Shown here: piece by piece, positions 52,421 to 62,331 of the stretch
Layout of the letters: each line of letters opens with the position of its first letter
Position numbering within the stretch: the stretch's first letter is position 1
NCBI GenBank assembly: GCA_030680745.1
Contig: JAUXUR010000062.1
Location: forward strand, 1-64,000
Length of the DNA: 64,000 bases
Direction of reading: 5' to 3'
Source of the DNA: Alphaproteobacteria bacterium
Lineage (GTDB): Bacteria > Pseudomonadota > Alphaproteobacteria > JAUXUR01
Made by a program: the position numbers and the translations under genes
The notes under the pieces: model-generated
What the model was told of the DNA's origin: nothing
The model's database searches: none
The model's input: only the letters and a program-made list of their open reading frames with translations

Positions 52421-53488
52421 ATGAGTCATCACGACGAAATCATTATCCAAGAACGTAATAATCTCGGCATCTTAACACTGAACAGACCAAAGGCTTTAAA
52501 TGCCTTAAATTATGCAATGATTAAAACGATGACCAAACAATTAAAAGTATGGGCTGATGATAACAGTATTAAAGCGGTTTTAGTAAAAGGCGCAGGCGAT
52601 AAAGCTTTTTGTGCAGGTGGCGATGTGCGTGCAATGTATCATGCAAAACAACAAGGTGAGCACGATTTTTTAATACAATTTTACGAAGATGAATATAACC
52701 TCAATTATTTAATTAACACTTTTCCAAAGCCATATATTTCGTTTTTAAATGGTATCACCATGGGTGGAGGTGCCGGCGTTTCAATTAATGGAAAATATCG
52801 TTTAGCCACTGAAAAACTCATTTTCGCCATGCCCGAAACAAATATTGGTTTTTTCCCTGATGTTGGCGGCACGCATTTCTTATCCCGTTGTCCGGACGCA
52901 ATGGGCTTATATTTAGGCCTCACTGGCGATAAAATTGACGCCAAAGATTCTTACGCTTTAGGGCTCGTTACACATTATACATCCTCCTCCTCCCTGCCCG
53001 CACTTGAAGAAACATTAATCGAAGCCCAATGGGGTGACGATTCTTTTCAACAAATGGATAATATATTAACAGAAATACATCAAGACCCAGGCACGCATCC
53101 CCTTAAAAACAAAGAAAAAATCATAGAGCATTGTTTTGGTCAAAAAGATATCAACAGTATCATCACCACATTAAAAGCAACTGACGATTCATGGGCAAAA
53201 AATTGTGCTGATCAATTATTGCAAAAATCGCCCACCAGCTTGAAGGTAACGCATAAACAAATCTTACTTGGCAAAAACCTAGACCTTAAAAAAGGCCTTG
53301 AGATGGAATATCGTTTAAGTCAATCCTTCATGAATGAAAATGAGTTTTTCGAAGGTGTTCGCGCCCTTTTAATTGACAAAGATCAAAAACCTATTTGGCA
53401 ACCCTCAAAACTTGAGGATATTTCAGCTCAACAGGTTGATACTTATTTTAATCCTAAAGATGCGAAAGAACTAAAATTTGAGGAATAA
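52421..53488 (+). CDS. 3-hydroxyisobutyryl-CoA hydrolase (enoyl-CoA hydratase family)
   Basis: Crotonase-fold enzyme of 355 residues releasing 3-hydroxyisobutyrate in valine catabolism. The opening NLGILTLNRPKALNALN, the oxyanion loop DKAFCAGGDVRAMYHA and the longer loop NGITMGGGAGVSINGKYRLATEKLIFAMPETNIGFFPDVGGTHFLSR with its glutamate and aspartate match HIBCH rather than ordinary hydratases; the C-terminal 100-residue extension also fits. AAAGGA precedes the ATG, and it forms an operon with the acyl-CoA dehydrogenase. Confidence 0.92.
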   Translation: MSHHDEIIIQERNNLGILTLNRPKALNALNYAMIKTMTKQLKVWADDNSIKAVLVKGAGDKAFCAGGDVRAMYHAKQQGEHDFLIQFYEDEYNLNYLINTFPKPYISFLNGITMGGGAGVSINGKYRLATEKLIFAMPETNIGFFPDVGGTHFLSRCPDAMGLYLGLTGDKIDAKDSYALGLVTHYTSSSSLPALEETLIEAQWGDDSFQQMDNILTEIHQDPGTHPLKNKEKIIEHCFGQKDINSIITTLKATDDSWAKNCADQLLQKSPTSLKVTHKQILLGKNLDLKKGLEMEYRLSQSFMNENEFFEGVRALLIDKDQKPIWQPSKLEDISAQQVDTYFNPKDAKELKFEE

Positions 53489-53492
53489 CAAT

Positions 53493-53635
53493 AGACTTCT
53501 TCCGAAACTCGCTGATGTGAGGCGAGTAATAGGAAGTTTGGCACGGAAGACCACAATGTATCCTTATATACATGAGGATATGAGTACCAAAATGACGCAT
53601 TAATTGACCACAACAGTAGAGTTTCGAAAAAGTCT
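53493..53635. repeat. Dispersed element with 18-base inverted ends (type G, MITE-like)
   Basis: AGACTTCTTCCGAAACTC at the left and the complement of AGACTTTTTCGAAACTC at the right bound 143 bases containing a palindromic GTATCCTTATATAC centre. A remnant of its right part (TTAATTGACTACAGCAGTCGC) is seen at about 20470-20490. It fills the gap between the hydratase-family gene and the LdtR-like regulator and adds a false N-terminal extension to the latter. Confidence 0.75.
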
Positions 53636-53654
53636 AATCTATTCAAGGCGTGTC

Positions 53655-54125
53655 GTGAAAGCTAGTTATTTAGAATCTATTAAATTAATAGAACAACTTC
53701 ATAGACAATTTCTGGAAGTAATTAAAGCTGAACTCGATAAACGCGCCGTTGAAGACATTAATGCTGTCCAAAGCTTGATTCTTTTTAATATCGTCGAAGA
53801 CGAAGTCACAATGAGTGAGCTTACATCGCATGGCTATTATTTAGGGTCAAATGTTTCATATAACGCCCAAAAACTTCATCAATCAGGATATATTGATTTT
53901 CATCGATCCCGCCAAGACAAAAGGTCAATCAAAGTCACCCTCACTTACAAAGGGCATCAATTCAAAAAAATAATGGATGGCTTTATAGATACCCACATCA
54001 AAAAACTACAACAATTTGGATTAACACCCGAAGATATAAATCATACAAATATGGGACTTAAAAAACTAGAATCCTTTTGGAATGATCTTTTGCGTTACAG
54101 CCAAACTATTTCAAAATGCGGGTAA
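53655..54125 (+). CDS. MarR-type winged-helix regulator, LdtR-like
   Basis: A 156-residue DNA-binding protein. The chosen start is a GTG with AAGG six bases upstream; a longer reading from TTG at 53604 would begin inside a repeat element. The protein opens YLESIKLIEQLHRQF and carries the winged helix DEVTMSELTSHGYYLGSNVSYNAQKLHQSGYIDFHRSRQDKRS, a pattern characteristic of the alphaproteobacterial LdtR group, which in Liberibacter regulates an L,D-transpeptidase and stress tolerance. It is followed by a small protein gene overlapping by 10 bases. Target genes here are not evident. Confidence 0.82.
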   Translation: MKASYLESIKLIEQLHRQFLEVIKAELDKRAVEDINAVQSLILFNIVEDEVTMSELTSHGYYLGSNVSYNAQKLHQSGYIDFHRSRQDKRSIKVTLTYKGHQFKKIMDGFIDTHIKKLQQFGLTPEDINHTNMGLKKLESFWNDLLRYSQTISKCG

Positions 54126-54304
54126 ACGCGAGAGAAAAAAACATTTATTTTGAGTTTATTACGATTGGTAATTCAATAAAAGCAAGCGCTCTCGATCCAG
54201 AAACATCCAATGAAGTTTCTATTATCGCACCGATTTATGTCTCAAAAGAATATATTAAAACTATTTTAATCAAAAAATTACTCAACCATAAGAAAAGACT
54301 TTAA
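54116..54304 (+). CDS. DUF6898-like small protein
   Basis: A 62-residue protein with the pattern IYFEFITIGNSIKASALDPETSNEVSIIAP and then a short helical tail rich in lysine. The pattern E-x-x-x-G-N-x-x-K-x-x-A-x-D-x-x-T-x-x-E-V-x-I matches small alphaproteobacterial proteins of unknown function (DUF6898). It overlaps the end of the regulator gene by 10 bases, suggesting coupled translation. Function unknown. Confidence 0.65.
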   Translation: MRVNAREKNIYFEFITIGNSIKASALDPETSNEVSIIAPIYVSKEYIKTILIKKLLNHKKRL

Positions 54305-54400
54305 TATTATTCTAAACAACATATTTATTTAAAAATTAATTGCATCTTATATAGTACATGTGGTAAAAAGATCTCTATTATTCAATTCCTGGAGATTATT

Positions 54401-57400
54401 TTGAAAAAAACATTGATTTACTCATTTATCTTATCAACTTTCTTTGCAATGGGATCATTATACGCCATTAAAAACGAAGAAAATTCAACCAATTCAATCA
54501 AAGATGAAGAAGAAAATGGTGAAGATCAAAATATAATAGACCATCTAGTTCCAAACACTAACCAAAACAATGCTATAAATCCAAAAAAAAGGAAACGTGA
54601 AGAAAAAAAAGAAAACAAAAAACTGTTAAAAAAAAGAAAATTGTCACGATTAGAAATGGAACAAGAACTGAATTATCCAGAACCAATCACTTGGGAAGAA
54701 TTATTAAAATCACTCGAAAAAAAAACTTCAACTTATGTAAATTTTATCAAAAATGAAATCACTGATGAAAAAGAAAAAGAAGATTTTCTTAATGCTTTTA
54801 AAAAAATATACAAAAAAAATACAACACTTTTACAAAATTCAAAAACAGCAATAATATTAGCAAAATATTTTAAAAAGAAATATCGAACAAATATTGACAA
54901 TAATATGATTTTAATTGATATTTTTCATAAAATTACATCCAAATCAAAAGAAATAACCTTTAGCATGCCAGATGTCCTTAATAAATTTATAAAGGCAAGC
55001 GTAACAAAAGAAAAAATTAATTTTATAAAAAAAACAATTGATAGACTTGAAAAAGAAAACAAGTGCCCAACTTTGCTTTTTAGCGTTTTTAACTACATTT
55101 TGGACAATAAAAATATATCAGATGAAAATGTACAAACATATGTTAATGATTACGAAAAAACAAATTCAACAATAAAAAATAATAAAAAAAACATCATGTT
55201 AATAAATCAAAATAGCAAAGATGAAATCTCTTTTTTAGAATTTTTTAACAATTCAATAAATGACGAAAATAAAAAATATTTTTTGTTATTATCAACAAAA
55301 AATCAACAAATAATAAAATCAACTTTAAAAAATATAAGCAACGATAAAAAAAACTTTCTTTTAGCAAACATAAAAAAATTTCATAAAAATTTTCCATATA
55401 TATTTAAAACAAACTATAAAAAAAATAATTATCGTTCTCGACAACACCCTATTGATTCAATGTGTCGTCATTTCAACATAAACTCTTTCCTCTCAATGAG
55501 CGATGACCAACTAAAAAATTTTTCGAATGAATATGTTAATATATTTAAAGAAAAATTGGGCAAAAAATGGAAAGAAGCAATCTGCTTATGCGCAGATCTT
55601 TCTTTTGATCAAATAAGTTTATTTTGTAATCTTCTTTCAGCAATAGAAAATCCTTCAAGCATTATACAAAATAATTTAATCCATTTTGCAAGCAATATTA
55701 TCGGCATAGAACCGCCATCATCTAGTGTAAAAAAACAATTCAAGGATGTTTTTCCGGATATTTCGGAAAAAACACTCAACAATATTCAAATAGTAATTTT
55801 ATACAATGCTACTTTTACTTGTTTAGAAAACAAAAATTATCCAGATAATTTTAAAGAAATTAAACGATTTTTATGTTCAATATTTAACTTTTTAAATGAA
55901 GACAATATAGAAAAAACACATGAATACGAAATGATTGATACAATCTATTCCATTATTCTTGAATTTGTAAATAATTCAAAAATTAAAAATTCTAAAATTC
56001 GCTTATATCTTACTCATATCATAATAGAAATAGAAAGATTTAATTTAATAATGGGCAATTCTCAATCACTAAAAACGTTTTACGTATTATTAAAAAGTAA
56101 AATAAACACTCTTTTTTCATCTTTTCAAAAAACAGACGACCAAAACAATCTTTCAACAGAAATTAAGATAAATACAAATATTAAAATACTAGACAATATT
56201 AATAATTCTATTCATACAATACATAATTTTTTTTATAAATATAACAATATGATAAACTTAGAAGATAATTTACAAAAAATTTTTAAAGGTTTTTTACCCA
56301 ATATACCCGAACACATTATTCTTAAGATTCCAAGCCAAGTTTTTCTCTATATGAGAATAAATGACGAAAATATAAGAGCCAGCCTTGATAGTATATTTAG
56401 AACATTAAACACACTTTTTAGAAATCCCAATCAACCAAATTTAACTGAAGCTGAACGCATAGAAATCAAAACAATTCTTAAATACTTTACAGATTATATA
56501 AAGCAATATTACGACCAACTTGATGAAATGAAGTTTTGCGAAGAGTGCCTTGAAAAGGGAATACAGGCAAAGGATGATCAAATTTATACTCAACTTCAAG
56601 AAATAAGATCATCATTAAATAGAATCTATGCACGCTTACGTGGCACCCACATAAATTACGAAGAGCGTCAATCAGTTCACTCTGACGCATCGCATAAAGC
56701 AGCTGACGACATGATTCAAGATTTATGGAAAAAGCTTCCATTAGATAATTATAAATATAATGCCAACAAATTTTTACCTTATTGCAACGAAGATGGAACA
56801 ACAAACGAACAAAAAACTAAAACATTAAATGATATAGGTATAGAACTTATTTTAAAATCTGTTATTCTAGACATTGATTTGGATAAACATCTTTTTTTCC
56901 TTCATGAAATATTAAACACGCCAAAAGATATTTTAAATTATATAATAAACTATGACGAAAATAATTCTGATCACGAAAATGCAATATTGTTAAATTCATC
57001 CTACGATGAGTATAAAATGAGTGAAGTATTCCATGCTTATTTTACCGATTATAAATATAAATTTGATAACAATCCTGAAATTAGCGAACATGATAAAAAC
57101 ATATCTTTTCGAGAATTATTCAACAAAGCCTGCATTCACCTACAAAAAGAATGTAGATTTCATGAATATGGCCCTGTTTTCTCTATAGAAGAAATTCGTG
57201 AATATGAAAATGCTTTCTTACGTTACAGAGCCAAAAAATTACTACTTTCAATAGCTCAAAATGCTGCTCGAAAAATAAACGAATTTTCACAGCCTAAAAG
57301 AGGTCAATATTCACAAGGATTATTTGCTCTCTTACTCAGGGTCATCTTAAACATTCATGCAACGACACCCAACAAAAACGATTTAAAAGACAAATTTCTA

Positions 57401-57796
57401 ACATTACGGAACAATTTAGCTTATGCAAGCCTTGAATATAGCCTTGACCTATCAGCGTGCACGTTCGGACAAACATACAACATTATTGAACAATTTTTAA
57501 ATATGATACACGTTAACGATGTTATCTCAATCAATGCATCCAATTTCAATCAAATTTTCATTGCATTGGCACAACCAGAAGTAGAACGCATTAATGCGTC
57601 TACTGGTACAGTTGAAGATAAATTAGACCAACTTAAAGCAAATATTATTCTTTCCTTATCCGATCCTAGTAAATATGCGCAGGATTTTTGGCACAACATA
57701 AATGATCCTTTGAAACAAATAGATGAATTTGTTGATGGTCTTCGCGAACACTTTGAAGATGATGATCAAATCATCATAGAGGAGGAAAATCAATAA
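54401..57796 (+). CDS. Giant exported protein A with nuclear-localisation-like cluster
   Basis: No known family. A 1131-residue protein starting at TTG with GGAG six bases upstream. A Sec signal peptide (1-22, ending LYA) is followed by an acidic linker and two basic clusters, PKKRKR (61-66) and KKRKL (77-81). The body is lysine- and asparagine-rich and helical. Two conserved blocks are shared with the next gene: QSVH (757-760) within a SLNRIYARL...NYEERQS stretch, and a C-terminal region with QGLFALLLRVILNIHATTPN and C1020 in ACTFGQTYN. The C-x-x-G-[QR] motif also occurs in the LRR protein at 31837. G+C is much lower than in core genes. Probable tandem paralogue of the next gene; host-directed action is inferred. 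Confidence 0.7.
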   Translation: MKKTLIYSFILSTFFAMGSLYAIKNEENSTNSIKDEEENGEDQNIIDHLVPNTNQNNAINPKKRKREEKKENKKLLKKRKLSRLEMEQELNYPEPITWEELLKSLEKKTSTYVNFIKNEITDEKEKEDFLNAFKKIYKKNTTLLQNSKTAIILAKYFKKKYRTNIDNNMILIDIFHKITSKSKEITFSMPDVLNKFIKASVTKEKINFIKKTIDRLEKENKCPTLLFSVFNYILDNKNISDENVQTYVNDYEKTNSTIKNNKKNIMLINQNSKDEISFLEFFNNSINDENKKYFLLLSTKNQQIIKSTLKNISNDKKNFLLANIKKFHKNFPYIFKTNYKKNNYRSRQHPIDSMCRHFNINSFLSMSDDQLKNFSNEYVNIFKEKLGKKWKEAICLCADLSFDQISLFCNLLSAIENPSSIIQNNLIHFASNIIGIEPPSSSVKKQFKDVFPDISEKTLNNIQIVILYNATFTCLENKNYPDNFKEIKRFLCSIFNFLNEDNIEKTHEYEMIDTIYSIILEFVNNSKIKNSKIRLYLTHIIIEIERFNLIMGNSQSLKTFYVLLKSKINTLFSSFQKTDDQNNLSTEIKINTNIKILDNINNSIHTIHNFFYKYNNMINLEDNLQKIFKGFLPNIPEHIILKIPSQVFLYMRINDENIRASLDSIFRTLNTLFRNPNQPNLTEAERIEIKTILKYFTDYIKQYYDQLDEMKFCEECLEKGIQAKDDQIYTQLQEIRSSLNRIYARLRGTHINYEERQSVHSDASHKAADDMIQDLWKKLPLDNYKYNANKFLPYCNEDGTTNEQKTKTLNDIGIELILKSVILDIDLDKHLFFLHEILNTPKDILNYIINYDENNSDHENAILLNSSYDEYKMSEVFHAYFTDYKYKFDNNPEISEHDKNISFRELFNKACIHLQKECRFHEYGPVFSIEEIREYENAFLRYRAKKLLLSIAQNAARKINEFSQPKRGQYSQGLFALLLRVILNIHATTPNKNDLKDKFLTLRNNLAYASLEYSLDLSACTFGQTYNIIEQFLNMIHVNDVISINASNFNQIFIALAQPEVERINASTGTVEDKLDQLKANIILSLSDPSKYAQDFWHNINDPLKQIDEFVDGLREHFEDDDQIIIEEENQ

Positions 57797-57899
57797 TAAT
57801 GTAAATAAATGCGCTTTCAAATTTTTGATGAGCGCATCATTATTAATACGCATTTAAATAAACAACACCTTAATATTATTCAACACACAGGAAATCATT

Positions 57900-60800
57900 A
57901 TGAAAGTAAAATTAAACGCCTTATTCATTCTATCAACTATCCTTTTAATGGGACCTTTATATGCCACTAAAAATGGAGAAGACAATAATTTAGGCAAAAG
58001 GGGAAATCCAGAAGAACAAGAGGATGGAAACATCATAAAAAAAAGAAAATTAACAAAACTTGAAACTGAGCAACAAAGCAACTACCCAGAAACACTTAGC
58101 TGGGAAGATTTAATTAAAGCACTTCCAAACAGAAATTCAGTATATTTAGATTTTATTAGAAATGAAATAAAAGATGATGTTGAAAAAACAGATTTTCTTA
58201 ATGCTTTTAAAAAACTTTATTGCAAAAATATAACTCTTAGTCAAAACAGCAATCTATTAGTCTCATTAGCAAAATATTTCAAAAATTTATATCGCAAAAA
58301 TATCGACAACGATATGAACTTAATTGATATTATATTTAAATCATTTTCACCCACACACAAAGGAAACAAAAACACTATTACAAGCATGACTAAAATTCTA
58401 ACAAAAGATTTAAAAAAAGATAAGATCGCTTTAATTAACACCATCATTGATCAATTAATACAAGAAGGTAAATCAAACGATTTTATATCGACGGTACTTT
58501 CATATGCAATCAATTTAAATAAAAAAAAATTCACAGAAGAAAGAATTCGTCAATATATTAATGAGTACAATCAGATCTATTCTCATCAAGAAAACAACAT
58601 AATTATCAATAACACATTACTGCAATCAGAGATTATTTTTTCAACATCATATAAAAATCTTACTGAAAATAATAAAATGTTTTTTCAAAATTTACCCTCT
58701 GATTTAAAAAATTCTCTTAAAAAAGCATTACACATAAACAAAGATAAAGACGAAAATATTTTTTTAGAAGAATTCAACGCATTTTATACAAAATGTCCAC
58801 AACTATTCGAACTTAATGATGAATATAATATCGCTTATTTTAAAAAATCAAGTTTTTATGGCATGGCTGATCATGAACTTAACCAAATTTCAACACATTA
58901 CATCCCCTTATTTAAAGAAAAATTTGGTGATTCTTGGCAAAAAACACTCATATTATGCAAGCAATTATCCTTTGTAAAAATAAAATTTCTCTGTAAAATT
59001 CTTTCATCCATAGAAAATCCCAGTAAGAATACACAAGAAAGATTCCGTGCATTCATGAATCAATGCATAGATATTGATACACTTGAAAACCAGTTTAATC
59101 TATTCATAGATTCATTAGAAATAAACAATAACAACATCATAGATTTAGATGAAATAGAACAATTTTCATTTATTAGTAACATTAAAAACAATTTTTCAAA
59201 CTTAACCAACGAAGATATTTGTACGATCCCATTGCAAATATTATACAATATTAATCCAATCACGTTAAATTCAAGTCCAGTAACTTATAGAGATTTTTTA
59301 AAAAAAGAAGGAACCTTATTAAACAACGTTTTTCATCTATTTGACAAAAAGACTAATTTACAATGCGTTCACAAAGCATTAGAAAACATATCTTCATTGT
59401 TACTTACATTAATGGATCGTGCTAAAAACAAAAATGAGTCCAACGAAGCCATTAAAGCATTAGAAAATTTAAGACATTTACACCGTAAAATACAAGCCAT
59501 ACATTCTATCAATGCCTTACAAGATAATCATCTCAAAAACTTGCTTAGAAACTATTTTCCAAATCACTCAGATACATTCATCGAAAACATTCCTAAACTC
59601 ATTTTTTACCACATCACAAATGCACATATTGATATCGGCGTTTTATTATCAGATATATTTCATAAGCAATTAACATTTATTGCACATCCTGATAGATATC
59701 AAAATTTAAATGAAATTGAACGTAACAAACTAAATGATATTTTTCATTATTTTTCACCCTGCCTTGAAACTGAGCCAGATCTATTAAGATCTTCTCAACG
59801 CATAAAAATGGGTAACAATGATATTTATTATGAGCTTATAGACATAAGACGCAGCTTAAATCAAATTATTGCACGACTCAATGGAGTGGACATAAACTAT
59901 AATGATCGACAATCCCTTCATACTAAAGAAACTCATAAAGTAGTCGACGATATGATTCAAGAAATTTATAAAAAATTTCCTTTAAATGAATACAAAATTA
60001 ATCTTGATAGAGCTAAAAGATTTTATAATCCAGACGGAACACTAAATAAAGATAAAACAGATATTGCTATTAACTTCAAAATAGACTTTGTTTTCGATTT
60101 ATTTATTCCTGAATCTGATATCAAAAAATTTGAGCACTTTCTTTTTAAAACCCTAGAAATACCCACGTCAGATATGGCAAATTTTGATGATCTGTTAGAT
60201 CAATTTTCAAATAATCTGGACGTCCTTATAGATAGATTAAATTCTTGTCCAAAAGAAATTAAATTACATGATGAGTTTGCTTCTTTTTTAGAGCATTATT
60301 TTGACGAACTTAAAAATAATCCTGAAATGACACCTGAAGAAAAAGATATATCTTTCAGAGAAATATTTAACAAAGCATGCGTTCATTTACATGAAACCAA
60401 AAGATTTTCTGAAAACAATCCTATTCTTTCATCCGCAGAGATTACAGAATATATAGATTCTTTTTTGTGTTATCACGCAAAACAACTAATATTAAAAATT
60501 ATACGATCTGTATCCAAACCTAATGAAGAGTTTTTACAACCCCAAAAAGGTGTTTATACTCAAGGTTTATTTGCTCTTTTACTCAGAACAATTTTAAATA
60601 TTCACGCAACAACGCCAAACGAAAATGATTTAGAAGATAAGTTTCTAACCTTAAGAAACAATTTAGCCTATTCAAATTTTGAATACGTAGATGTTTTTGC
60701 CGGCAAACAAGATGATAACGGCAATATAATAAGCTTCAAAAGAGCCCTCGAAGGTGGGCAAGCATGTGAATATGGCAGATCCTATAACATGCTTGAACAA

Positions 60801-61106
60801 TTTCTTAATGTGTTAAATATTGATGAAACAACTAAAGTAGATATCACTAATTTCTTACAGATTGTTCTAGAATTAGCACAACAAGAGGTAGAACATGCAA
60901 ACATGCAAACCAACCTAAATACAAATCAGCGACGCGATCTTATTAAAGATAACATTATTCTTAAATTAAGAAATGCAGCCCAATATACGCAAGATTTTTG
61001 GACAATTATCGATAATCCATTAGAAAAAATAGATGATTTTGTGGAGGGACTTCGTGAACATTATGAAAATGATGATGACGAAATAATAATAGAGGAAGAA
61101 AAATAA
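57900..61106 (+). CDS. Giant exported protein B, paralogue of protein A
   Basis: A 1068-residue paralogue of the preceding protein; order of segments is the same throughout. Signal peptide 1-22 (ending LYA), bipartite basic cluster (KR at 33-34, KKRK at 47-50), then YPETLSWEDLIKAL, which parallels YPEPITWEELLKSL. The two conserved blocks are QSLH (671-674) and C956 in ACEYGRSYN, the latter preceded by an insertion of about 20 residues (FAGKQDDNGNIIS) that protein A lacks. Both proteins end with an acidic tail (DDxxIIIEEE). AGGAAA precedes the ATG. The gap of 103 bases after protein A contains no evident terminator, so they may be cotranscribed. Function unknown. Confidence 0.7.
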   Translation: MKVKLNALFILSTILLMGPLYATKNGEDNNLGKRGNPEEQEDGNIIKKRKLTKLETEQQSNYPETLSWEDLIKALPNRNSVYLDFIRNEIKDDVEKTDFLNAFKKLYCKNITLSQNSNLLVSLAKYFKNLYRKNIDNDMNLIDIIFKSFSPTHKGNKNTITSMTKILTKDLKKDKIALINTIIDQLIQEGKSNDFISTVLSYAINLNKKKFTEERIRQYINEYNQIYSHQENNIIINNTLLQSEIIFSTSYKNLTENNKMFFQNLPSDLKNSLKKALHINKDKDENIFLEEFNAFYTKCPQLFELNDEYNIAYFKKSSFYGMADHELNQISTHYIPLFKEKFGDSWQKTLILCKQLSFVKIKFLCKILSSIENPSKNTQERFRAFMNQCIDIDTLENQFNLFIDSLEINNNNIIDLDEIEQFSFISNIKNNFSNLTNEDICTIPLQILYNINPITLNSSPVTYRDFLKKEGTLLNNVFHLFDKKTNLQCVHKALENISSLLLTLMDRAKNKNESNEAIKALENLRHLHRKIQAIHSINALQDNHLKNLLRNYFPNHSDTFIENIPKLIFYHITNAHIDIGVLLSDIFHKQLTFIAHPDRYQNLNEIERNKLNDIFHYFSPCLETEPDLLRSSQRIKMGNNDIYYELIDIRRSLNQIIARLNGVDINYNDRQSLHTKETHKVVDDMIQEIYKKFPLNEYKINLDRAKRFYNPDGTLNKDKTDIAINFKIDFVFDLFIPESDIKKFEHFLFKTLEIPTSDMANFDDLLDQFSNNLDVLIDRLNSCPKEIKLHDEFASFLEHYFDELKNNPEMTPEEKDISFREIFNKACVHLHETKRFSENNPILSSAEITEYIDSFLCYHAKQLILKIIRSVSKPNEEFLQPQKGVYTQGLFALLLRTILNIHATTPNENDLEDKFLTLRNNLAYSNFEYVDVFAGKQDDNGNIISFKRALEGGQACEYGRSYNMLEQFLNVLNIDETTKVDITNFLQIVLELAQQEVEHANMQTNLNTNQRRDLIKDNIILKLRNAAQYTQDFWTIIDNPLEKIDDFVEGLREHYENDDDEIIIEEEK

Positions 61107-61132
61107 ACACAATTTGATTTAGGATTACATCT

Positions 61133-61167
61133 ACCTACGTGTCGTATAAAAATTGCGTCACGTAGGT
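61133..61167 (+). terminator. Hairpin after giant protein B
   Basis: ACCTACGTG pairs perfectly with CACGTAGGT around a 17-base loop, about 27 bases after the stop codon. No T-run follows, so termination is uncertain. Confidence 0.4.
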
Positions 61168-61280
61168 GATCTAGTAAATCCCCAACACGCCTACTATTTA
61201 TAAAAAATAGTTTGAAAAATATTCAAATTTATTTTACAAAAGGAACAATAAAATAATAAAACACCACCAGGGATTCTTAA

Positions 61281-62225
61281 ATGAAAAAAATAATATTTTT
61301 TATTTCTACGATTATTTTTTCTTCAAATTTTTCTATGTCGCATTTACCTGGCGAGCAATCTAACGATACAGATCCAAATTCCAATCAAGAAATTATTGAT
61401 ATTCAATCAACTGATTCAAATAGCGATGATTCTTATGAGTGCGAAAGCGATGATCCAGATGATCCTAATGATCCTGATTACGAATTCAAATCCTTTGTTA
61501 AAAGCATAAAACAAATTGAATTCCTATCACAAGATACAAAAAAATCCTTATTATGCTTTAAAATTGGACAAGGAGAAAAAGATCAACTCGCTTATTTAAC
61601 AAAAGAACTTGGCATAAGCATTAATACAGTTGATGACGATGGTAATTCCTGCCTTCATACTTTCGCAACCTGTCTAATAGGCTGCAAAGATTTAAGAATA
61701 ATTGAACAAACACTAGCACTTAATATTGATCCTAATATACAAAATAAAAAAGGTAATACAGCAATTTTACACTATTTTTCTGATAAAGAATTTAAACCAA
61801 GCAAGCAGGAAATAGAATTATTCTCTTTACTTATAAAAAACAAAGCAGATCTACATTTAAAAAACAAAAAAGGAGACGATGCATTCACTATTTTGTTTTC
61901 AAAAAAACACTATTTTAGTGATGATCGCATAAATTTAATTAACTATTTGCTTAATCATGGATTTTTCATTAATGAAAGAAATGGAAAAGGCAAGACTCTT
62001 TTGCATAAATTGTGCAAAAACTCTTGTAATTACAATAAATACTTTGAATTCATCAAAATGCTTGTTGACGAAAAAAACGCAGATGTTAACGCAATAGACG
62101 GCAATGGAAAAACACCACTTTATTATACTTACGATAAAGATATTGCTAGATACCTCATCAGCAAAGGTGCTGATGCAGATTCTCTTAATCGAAACGGTCA
62201 AAAGTGGAGCGACATTCTTAACTAA
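61281..62225 (+). CDS. Exported ankyrin-repeat protein
   Basis: A 314-residue protein. A signal peptide (about 1-20) precedes a very acidic, serine/aspartate-rich linker (to about 72). From about 110 it has five ankyrin-type units, recognisable by DDDGNSCLHTFA, NKKGNTAILHYFS, NKKGDDAFTIL, NGKGKTLLHKLC and DGNGKTPLYYTYD, the last ending NRNGQKWSDILN. Ankyrin repeats bind other proteins, and such exported proteins are common among intracellular bacteria as suspected effectors. No catalytic domain is present. AGGGA precedes the ATG. It follows the two giant exported proteins on the same strand. Confidence 0.8.
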   Translation: MKKIIFFISTIIFSSNFSMSHLPGEQSNDTDPNSNQEIIDIQSTDSNSDDSYECESDDPDDPNDPDYEFKSFVKSIKQIEFLSQDTKKSLLCFKIGQGEKDQLAYLTKELGISINTVDDDGNSCLHTFATCLIGCKDLRIIEQTLALNIDPNIQNKKGNTAILHYFSDKEFKPSKQEIELFSLLIKNKADLHLKNKKGDDAFTILFSKKHYFSDDRINLINYLLNHGFFINERNGKGKTLLHKLCKNSCNYNKYFEFIKMLVDEKNADVNAIDGNGKTPLYYTYDKDIARYLISKGADADSLNRNGQKWSDILN

Positions 62226-62331
62226 ATTCCATAAAACCATCACAAACGCCTACCCCCTTTATAAACTCTTCTGCCCTTTGCTGTCTTATGTTATAGTCTC
62301 TATACTCATATAAACAAATTACGAGATTTCG

